Source of the DNA: CAYZXK01 sp964482395
GTDB lineage: Bacteria > Planctomycetota > Phycisphaerae > UBA1845 > Fen-1342
NCBI GenBank assembly: GCA_964482395.1
Contig: CAYZXK010000035.1
Coordinates: forward strand, 1-8,919
DNA length: 8,919 nucleotides
Reading direction: 5' to 3'
The translations under genes and the position numbers were made by a program. Positions 1 through 4,686 of the stretch are shown piece by piece (positions within the stretch are counted from its first letter, which is position 1; the number at the start of each line of letters is the position of its first letter). The notes beneath the pieces are model-generated. The model saw nothing but the letters and a program-made list of their open reading frames with translations, searched no databases and had not been told where the DNA came from.

Positions 1-40
1 GGCCTAAACCCGAGTGCGAGGCTCCGGTCGGGAGTATTCA

Positions 41-97
41 AAAAAAGCCGGGCAGGATCAAATCCTGGCCTGGGTGGGGCCGGGGCGGGTCTTTTTT
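41..97. terminator. Terminator-like A-run / hairpin / T-run element
   Basis: An A run (40-46) and a T run (92-97) flank a G+C-rich segment. Inside it CAGGAT (53-58) and ATCCTG (62-67) form a 6-bp stem around a CAA loop. The flanks can also pair: AAAAAAGCC (41-49) with GG-CTTTTTT (88-97, one bulged T at 90). The layout is what a bidirectional intrinsic terminator looks like. It would end a gene lying left of the window; a TAA sits at 5-7, but no upstream reading frame can be judged from so few bases. It also isolates the promoter just downstream. The distance between the small hairpin and the T run is longer than in a textbook terminator, so the call depends on the longer-range pairing. Confidence 0.4.
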
Positions 98-108
98 CGG
101 CGCTGCCG

Positions 109-136
109 TTGTCGGCCGCGCCCTGCCGGCTATAAT
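109..136 (+). promoter_or_regulatory. Sigma-70-type promoter for the pdaD operon
   Basis: A perfect -10 hexamer TATAAT (131-136) lies 16 bp downstream of TTGTCG (109-114), which matches four of six bases of the -35 consensus. A TATAAT in sequence this G+C-rich stands out. Transcription would start near 142-144, giving a leader of roughly 105 nt before the ATG at 248. It lies just after the terminator-like element and before the first gene of four co-directional genes, where an operon promoter is expected. No other comparable promoter was noticed before the tryptophanase gene. Confidence 0.55.
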
Positions 137-247
137 CCGGCCCCGGTGCGGGCAGACGAGCGAGTGGACGCCTGGTGCCGTGAGCCAGGTTGCAGGCTAC
201 CCGCAGCCGCACCTTAGCGCACGCCGAGGCAGGCAGGAGGGCAGCGC
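137..247 (+). other. Foldable 5' leader of pdaD with Shine-Dalgarno
   Basis: This non-coding leader ends in a strong ribosome binding site, AGGAGG (235-240), 7 nt before the pdaD ATG. GTGCGG (146-151) is exactly complementary to CCGCAC (207-212). Inside that outer stem CCTGG (171-175) pairs with CCAGG (185-189) around a 9-nt loop. An alternative pairing, GCGGG (148-152) with CCCGC (200-204), competes with the outer stem. Together this suggests a structured leader. I cannot match it to a known riboswitch class, and in G+C-rich DNA such pairings also arise by chance. Confidence 0.3.
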
Positions 248-802
248 ATGGACTTGATGGTCCCCAAGTGCGTTTTCTTCACCCGCGGCGTGGGGAAGCA
301 CCGCCACAATTTGGAGTCCTTCGAGGCCGCGCTGCGCGACGCGGGCATCGCGCAGTGCAACCTGGTCAAGGTCTCCAGCATCTTTCCCCCCGGCTGCAAG
401 ATCATCCCGCGCAAGCTGGGTCTGGCCCGACTCATTCCCGGCCAAATCACCTACTGCGTGATGGCCGATGCCCGGACCGACGAGCCGAACCGGCTGGTTT
501 CGGCCGGGATCGGCCTGGCGGTGCCGGCTCGCGGCGACCAGTTCGGCTACATATCCGAGCACCATGGCTACGGGATGACCGAGAAAAAGACTGCCGATCT
601 AGTCGAAGACATGGCCGCCAGCATGCTGGCCACCACGCTGGGCATCGAGTTCAACGCCGAGGCGGATTACGATGCCCGTCGCGAGGTGTACAAGATGAGT
701 GGACAGATCGTTCAGACCCGGGCCGTGGTTCAGACGGCCGAGGGCGACAAGAACGGCAAATGGACCACGGTGGTGGCGGCGGCGATCTTCCTGTTTGACT
801 AG
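248..802 (+). CDS. pdaD: Pyruvoyl-dependent arginine decarboxylase (EC 4.1.1.19)
   Basis: A 184-residue protein of the PvlArgDC family, which converts arginine to agmatine and CO2 using a pyruvoyl group made by self-cleavage of the chain. The cleavage signature is visible as KVSSIFPPGC (residues 41-50). By analogy with the Methanocaldococcus jannaschii enzyme, cut between Ser52 and Ser53, cleavage here falls between Ser43 and Ser44. This gives a beta chain of 43 residues and an alpha chain of 141 residues starting with pyruvoyl. Glu104 in GYISEHHGYG aligns with the catalytic Glu109 of that enzyme. Length is normal for the family. The ATG is fixed by AGGAGG at 235-240, spaced 7 nt. It is the first gene of the unit, and speB begins 6 nt after its stop, so the product agmatine is the substrate of the next enzyme. 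The archaeal and planctomycete/chlamydial forms share this fold. I use the symbol pdaD by family, not by orthology test. Confidence 0.92.
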   Translation: MDLMVPKCVFFTRGVGKHRHNLESFEAALRDAGIAQCNLVKVSSIFPPGCKIIPRKLGLARLIPGQITYCVMADARTDEPNRLVSAGIGLAVPARGDQFGYISEHHGYGMTEKKTADLVEDMAASMLATTLGIEFNAEADYDARREVYKMSGQIVQTRAVVQTAEGDKNGKWTTVVAAAIFLFD

Positions 803-808
803 TGGGCC

Positions 809-1681
809 GTGTCCGCCAGCCTTCCTGACAACTTCCTGGGACTGCCGCCGCGCTATTGCGATTACCGCTCGGCCCGGTTCGCCATCCTGCCGGTTCCGTA
901 CGAGGCGACCACCACCTTTGGGGCGGGCACGCGCGACGGCCCGCGGGCGATCATCACGGCCTCGCGGCAGGTCGAGCTGTACGATCAGGAGTTGAGCCGG
1001 GAGGGTTTCCGGGCCGGGGTGGCGACTTTGGATCCGCTGGAGCCGGACGCGCGCGGCCCGGAACATATGCAGCGCCGGATTTATGCTGCCGCCCGTCGCA
1101 TCGTGCGGGATAGAAAGTTCCTGATCAGCCTGGGCGGCGAGCACAGCATCACTGCCGCCTTGGTCCGAGCGGTTCGGACTCGCTATCGGGACTTGAGTGT
1201 GCTCCAGCTTGACGCGCACGCCGACCTGCGCGACCGGTATCAGGGCAGCCCCCATAGTCATGCCTGCGTCATGCGTCGCATCCACGAACTGGGCGTGCCT
1301 GCGGTCGGAGTCGGCATTCGCAACTACTCGTCCGAGGAGTCACGGTTCATCCGTTCATCCCGCCTGACCGTCATCACGGCTCGCGAGTGCCATCGCAGCC
1401 CCGACTGGATCGGGCGGGCGCTCTCGACCTTGACGGACCGGGTCTATGTGACCATCGACATCGATGGGCTGGATCCCGCCTGGGCCCCGGGAACCGGCAC
1501 GCCGGAGCCCGGCGGCCTGGACTGGTATCAGGTCACCGATTTGCTGGAGACCGTGTCTCGAACCCGTCGGGTGGTGGCCGCGGACCTGGTGGAAGTGCGG
1601 CCGTTGCCGCCCAGCACGACCACTGAGTTTCTGGCCGCCAAGCTAGTCTATCGGCTGATCGGGCTGAATTCGGGCCGATGA
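809..1681 (+). CDS. speB: Agmatinase (ureohydrolase family)
   Basis: A 290-residue member of the arginase/agmatinase family: binuclear-manganese enzymes that hydrolyse guanidino compounds and release urea. All metal-binding motifs are present: GGEHS (His112), DAHAD (Asp135, His137, Asp139) and DIDGLDP (Asp217, Asp219), followed by TPEPGG (232-236 region, Glu233). His151 in PHSHACVMRR sits where family members carry a substrate-side histidine. Agmatine is the likely substrate because the agmatine-making decarboxylase lies immediately upstream; the products would be putrescine and urea. Arginase or guanidinobutyrase activity cannot be excluded from motifs alone. The start is GTG at 809. No ATG occurs before residue 87, the frame begins six bases after the pdaD stop, and no Shine-Dalgarno is visible, all of which suggest translational coupling to pdaD. 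The C-terminal segment VEVRPLPPSTTTEF lacks the Asp found at this point in E. coli SpeB (VEVSPAYD), a variation I take as lineage-specific. Confidence 0.88.
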   Translation: MSASLPDNFLGLPPRYCDYRSARFAILPVPYEATTTFGAGTRDGPRAIITASRQVELYDQELSREGFRAGVATLDPLEPDARGPEHMQRRIYAAARRIVRDRKFLISLGGEHSITAALVRAVRTRYRDLSVLQLDAHADLRDRYQGSPHSHACVMRRIHELGVPAVGVGIRNYSSEESRFIRSSRLTVITARECHRSPDWIGRALSTLTDRVYVTIDIDGLDPAWAPGTGTPEPGGLDWYQVTDLLETVSRTRRVVAADLVEVRPLPPSTTTEFLAAKLVYRLIGLNSGR

Positions 1682-1719
1682 AGCGCTCGGCGGGGCCGGG
1701 CGGGGAAGCTTGCCGATGA
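1678..1719 (+). other. Possible 13-codon coupling micro-ORF
   Basis: ATGA at 1678-1681 overlaps the speB stop codon (TGA 1679-1681). The ATG opens a 13-codon frame (MKRSAGPGGEACR) that ends in TGA at 1717-1719. This stop overlaps the ATG at 1716 of the next gene in a second ATGA. The arrangement could hand ribosomes from speB to the membrane-protein gene by two termination-reinitiation steps. There is no independent evidence for a peptide product, and one of the two overlaps could be chance. Confidence 0.2.
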
Positions 1720-3197
1720 CCGGCGGCTGGCGTAGCCTGCATGACATGGCGAAGGTCCCTCCCGCCGCTGTGAGCGCGCAGGTTTCGGCTCCTCGGGTCA
1801 GACGCCCGATGGGTCGGCCGACCTTGCTGGCCATCGGGCTGCTGCTGGGCGCCGGGAGTCTGCTGGAGCTTCGTTGGGCCTGGCGCGGTCTGCCCGTGCC
1901 CAAGCTGGAGCTGGTCAGCCCGCAGCGAGTCCAGAAGGCGATCGCGGACGCCCGCTCCAGCATGCCGGGGCCCGCGCGGGCAGGCGTCCTGCTGGCCATC
2001 ATCAGCCGGCACTTCACCACCGCCCTGCATGAGCCGGATGCCTTGCCGAGGTTGATCGAGGACGCCCGGGCCGGGAACGCCCAGTTGACAACCACCCAGG
2101 TCGGCCGCCTGCAACTGGTCGCCCTGAATATGCTGGGCCTGGAGCGGGAGGGCGTGCCGATCGCGGAATGGTGGCCCAAGCTCCAGCCCTATCTGGCCGG
2201 CCTGGAAAGCGCTTCCTTTGCACACTTCCTGCCGGAGCTGTTGGCTGCGAACACCGAAATCTGGACCGGATTGGGACTCGGTCCCGGCAGTGCCCGGCGT
2301 AGCGCGCGAAACATCGTGGGCTTTCCGCATGGCCCTTTTTTGCAATACTTCGTCGCCCGCATGGAGAAACTGGCCCAGGCCCGGGAGGAGGCGGGTGACG
2401 CCGGGGGCGCCGACGCCTGCCGCCGGATGGTTCGCCGACTGCTGCGTCAGTGGGTCTTGGACCCCGGACCGCCGGCCTTGCGATTGCTGGCGGCCGACCT
2501 GCTGGCCGAATCGCTCCTAGACCGTCCGACCGGTGCCGCCAAAGACGTAGCCCGCGACCTGCAACAGTGGCGCGCCGCCTATCGCGACCGGGCCGCCCAG
2601 CGACCACTCAGCGCCCCGCTGCTCAGCACCACTTACGGGCCGGCCCTGGATCTGGCCAGTGAAAACCGGCTGCTGAATTTGGCGGCACTGTGCCTCTGGC
2701 TGGGCGGAGCGACAGCCGCGGCGATGGTGGCGAGCCTGGCGCTGGCGCGGTGGTGGATCGTCGGGGAGCCGGCCGGCCAGGCCGAGCGTGTACTGGTTGG
2801 AGGGCTGTCGATCGTCGTGCTGGTCATGGTGGCGGGGCTGGTAGCTCTCTCGGCCGCCCAGCAGACGGTCCAGGATGATCTGCACCGCACGGTGTCCGAC
2901 CAGCTTGGCTGGCCGCGTCTACCGTTCGTGGCCGGCGGGGCAATGTTCGCCCTGTTGGCCCTGGTGGCCCTCCTTTCGTTCCGGTCGGGCCGGCGAATCG
3001 CGCACGCCGGCGGAACTGCCGCCATCGCATGCCTGCTGCTGGCCCTGACGCTCGCCGGAACCTGCCTGTTGACCCGGGCCGCGACCGACCGCTACGAAAC
3101 GCGACTGGCTGAATTGCTGGATCATTCAGAACTGGAGGCGGTGGCTGGACCGGAGGCCGACCGCTGGCTGGACCGTCTGCGGGCCTGGAGCCCATAG
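1716..3197 (+). CDS. Unknown five-helix membrane protein
   Basis: I do not recognise this 493-residue protein. Numbered from the ATG at 1716, it has a basic N-terminus, one hydrophobic helix at about 34-52, then about 265 mostly helical, Ala/Leu/Arg-rich residues without obvious motif. A C-terminal bundle of four hydrophobic segments follows at about 320-345, 358-381, 403-422 and 432-454, then a charged tail of about 40 residues. It resembles no transporter signature I know; there is no amino-acid or polyamine permease repeat and no ATP-binding motif. The central part may be an extracytoplasmic or cytoplasmic helical-repeat domain. The ATG at 1716 has a GGGGAAG stretch (1702-1708) 7 nt upstream. 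A TTG at 1710 and an ATG at 1746 (MAKVPPAA) are alternatives; the latter has no visible ribosome binding site. Placed between speB and the tryptophanase gene and probably co-transcribed, it may serve the same pathway, but the sequence does not show how. Confidence 0.8.
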   Translation: MTGGWRSLHDMAKVPPAAVSAQVSAPRVRRPMGRPTLLAIGLLLGAGSLLELRWAWRGLPVPKLELVSPQRVQKAIADARSSMPGPARAGVLLAIISRHFTTALHEPDALPRLIEDARAGNAQLTTTQVGRLQLVALNMLGLEREGVPIAEWWPKLQPYLAGLESASFAHFLPELLAANTEIWTGLGLGPGSARRSARNIVGFPHGPFLQYFVARMEKLAQAREEAGDAGGADACRRMVRRLLRQWVLDPGPPALRLLAADLLAESLLDRPTGAAKDVARDLQQWRAAYRDRAAQRPLSAPLLSTTYGPALDLASENRLLNLAALCLWLGGATAAAMVASLALARWWIVGEPAGQAERVLVGGLSIVVLVMVAGLVALSAAQQTVQDDLHRTVSDQLGWPRLPFVAGGAMFALLALVALLSFRSGRRIAHAGGTAAIACLLLALTLAGTCLLTRAATDRYETRLAELLDHSELEAVAGPEADRWLDRLRAWSP

Positions 3198-3202
3198 AAG
3201 CA

Positions 3203-3227
3203 GGTCGGCCGACTGCTTGGGCCGGCC
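3203..3227 (+). promoter_or_regulatory. Intercistronic hairpin before the lyase gene
   Basis: GGTCGGCC (3203-3210) pairs with GGCCGGCC (3220-3227) in an 8-bp stem with one G-U pair and a 9-nt loop. It starts 5 nt after the stop of the membrane-protein gene and ends 16 nt before the GTG at 3244. No T run follows, so it is not a classical intrinsic terminator. It may attenuate, stabilise or mark an mRNA processing site, or mask a weak TTG start at 3217, which falls in the loop. The structure is directly visible; the function is inference. Confidence 0.45.
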
Positions 3228-3243
3228 AGTAGAGAACCGAGCC

Positions 3244-4599
3244 GTGAAGACCATCATCGAGCCCTTCCGAATCAAAGTCGTCGAACCGATCCGCATGACC
3301 ACCCGGGCGGAGCGCGAGCGCATCCTGGCCGAGGCGGGGTACAACCTGTTCCTGATCCGGGCCGAAGACGTGCTGATCGATCTGCTGACCGACAGCGGCA
3401 CCGGCGCCATGAGCAGTCTCCAGTGGTCGGGAATGATGCGTGGCGACGAATCCTACGCCGGGGCCCGGAGCTGGTACGTCCTGCGGGATAAGATCGCCGA
3501 GCTGACCGGCTTCACCGGGATCCTTCCGACGCACCAGGGCCGGGCCAGCGAGCGGATCCTGTTCGAGCTGGTCGGCGGCCGGGGCAAGGTGGTGCCGAAC
3601 AACAATCACTTCGACACCACCCGGGCCAACATCGAGCACACCGGCGCCGAAGCGGTCGATCTGGTCATCGAGGAGGGCAAGCACCCCACCACCCGTCATC
3701 CCTTCAAGGGCAACCTGGACCTGGCCAAGCTGGAAGCTCTGATCCAGCGGGTCGGCCCGCAGCGGATCCCGCTGGTGATGGTCACGGTGACCAACAACAG
3801 CGGCGGGGGGCAGCCGGTGAGCCTGGAGAATCTGCGCGGCGTGCGGGCGATCTGCGACCGGTACCGGCTGCCGTTTTTTCTGGACGCCTGCCGGTTCGCC
3901 GAGAACGCCTGGTTCATCAAACAGCGCGAGCCCGGTCAGAAGGACCGGAGCGTACGCGAGATCGTGCGCGAGATGTTTGACCTGGTCGACGGAGCGACGA
4001 TCAGCGCCAAGAAAGACGGCCTGGTCAACATCGGCGGCCTGCTGCTGCTTCGCGACCCGGAACTGATCCGCCGGGCCGACGAGTTGCTGATCCTCACCGA
4101 GGGCTTCATCACCTATGGGGGGCTGGCGGGGCGCGACCTGGAGGCCATGGCCCAGGGATTCGACGAGGTGGTGCAGGAAGACTACCTCCAGTACCGCATC
4201 CGCAGCATCGAATACCTGGGCGAGAAACTGCTGGCGGCCGGCATCCAGATCGTCGAGCCCCCCGGCGGACATGCCATCTACATCGATGCCAGGCACTTTT
4301 GCCCGCACATTCCGCCCCATCAGTTCCCAGGACAGGCTCTGGTGGTCGGACTCTACCGACACGCCGGCATCCGGGCGGTCGAGATCGGCAGCGTGATGTT
4401 CGGCCAGCGCGGCCAGGCGCCAAGCATGGAACTGGTGCGATTAGCCATACCGCGGCGGGTGTACACCCAGAGCCACGTGGATTACGTGGTGGAAGCGATC
4501 ATCGAGCTCTACCAGCAGCGCGACAAGCTGCGGCCGCTGGAGATCGAGTGGGAGCCGCCGTCCCTGCGCCACTTCACCGCCCGGTTCCGCGAGCTGTAA
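3244..4599 (+). CDS. tnaA: Tryptophanase-type beta-eliminating lyase
   Basis: A 451-residue PLP enzyme of the tryptophanase / tyrosine phenol-lyase family, which cleaves tryptophan or tyrosine to indole or phenol, pyruvate and ammonia in the cytoplasm. Family landmarks: EPFRIKVVEP at the N-terminus, DLLTDSGTGAM, THQGR, FKGN, GGQPVS, DACRFAENA, SAKKDG with PLP lysine Lys257, FITYGGLAGRD, AVEIGS, IPRRVYTQSH and RHFTARF. Tyr71, Asn185, Asp214, Arg217 and Arg404 fall at the same numbers as the cofactor and carboxylate ligands of Citrobacter tyrosine phenol-lyase. The substrate-side residues are those of tryptophanase: Asp124 (Thr in TPL), Ile381 (the phenol-binding Arg in TPL) and His443 (Phe448 in TPL, His463 in E. 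coli TnaA). I therefore call tryptophanase. The GTG at 3244 places EPFRI near the N-terminus as in relatives; the TTG at 3217 lies in the upstream hairpin. The Shine-Dalgarno is weak. No tnaC-like leader or tnaB permease adjoins. Cysteine or serine elimination is possible as a side activity. Confidence 0.85.
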   Translation: MKTIIEPFRIKVVEPIRMTTRAERERILAEAGYNLFLIRAEDVLIDLLTDSGTGAMSSLQWSGMMRGDESYAGARSWYVLRDKIAELTGFTGILPTHQGRASERILFELVGGRGKVVPNNNHFDTTRANIEHTGAEAVDLVIEEGKHPTTRHPFKGNLDLAKLEALIQRVGPQRIPLVMVTVTNNSGGGQPVSLENLRGVRAICDRYRLPFFLDACRFAENAWFIKQREPGQKDRSVREIVREMFDLVDGATISAKKDGLVNIGGLLLLRDPELIRRADELLILTEGFITYGGLAGRDLEAMAQGFDEVVQEDYLQYRIRSIEYLGEKLLAAGIQIVEPPGGHAIYIDARHFCPHIPPHQFPGQALVVGLYRHAGIRAVEIGSVMFGQRGQAPSMELVRLAIPRRVYTQSHVDYVVEAIIELYQQRDKLRPLEIEWEPPSLRHFTARFREL

Positions 4600-4622
4600 A
4601 GGCTTCCTGGCCGGTCAGCCCC

Positions 4623-4653
4623 CGGGTCGGCTTGACCCGCGGCGCCCGCGCCG
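4623..4653. terminator. Tandem hairpins between convergent genes
   Basis: Two adjacent inverted repeats lie in the 87-bp gap between the convergent tryptophanase and histidine-kinase genes. CGGGTC (4623-4628) and GACCCG (4634-4639) form a perfect 6-bp stem with a 5-nt loop. Directly after it CGGCG (4640-4644) and CGCCG (4649-4653) form a 5-bp stem with a 4-nt loop. Neither is followed by a T run in either direction, so intrinsic termination by the classical rule is not supported. The position suggests a shared transcript end, or an anti-collision or RNA-stability element. Confidence 0.35.
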
Positions 4654-4686
4654 AAAGCCGCAGCGCGGCCGTTCCTGAATAGTTGA

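Noticed and set aside
14..217. 67-codon frame before pdaD
   Set aside because: It crosses the terminator-like element and the TATAAT promoter, has no ribosome binding site, and its translation is dominated by Arg, Gly and Pro.
137..247. Guanidine-II (mini-ykkC) riboswitch in the pdaD leader
   Set aside because: An ACGA occurs in the leader, but I do not see the two small hairpins with ACGR terminal loops that define the class.
3198..3243. tnaC-like leader peptide before the lyase gene
   Set aside because: The gap is only 46 nt, is mostly occupied by a hairpin, and holds no short frame with a tryptophan codon and its own ribosome binding site.
3217..3243. TTG at 3217 as start of the lyase
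   Set aside because: It lies in the loop of a strong hairpin and adds nine residues absent from family members; GTG 3244 places the conserved EPFRI segment correctly.
2824..4362. Minus-strand open frame of 512 codons opposite the lyase gene
   Set aside because: It overlaps almost all of an intact PLP-enzyme gene, and its translation has no recognisable motif and low-complexity Gly/Pro/Arg stretches.
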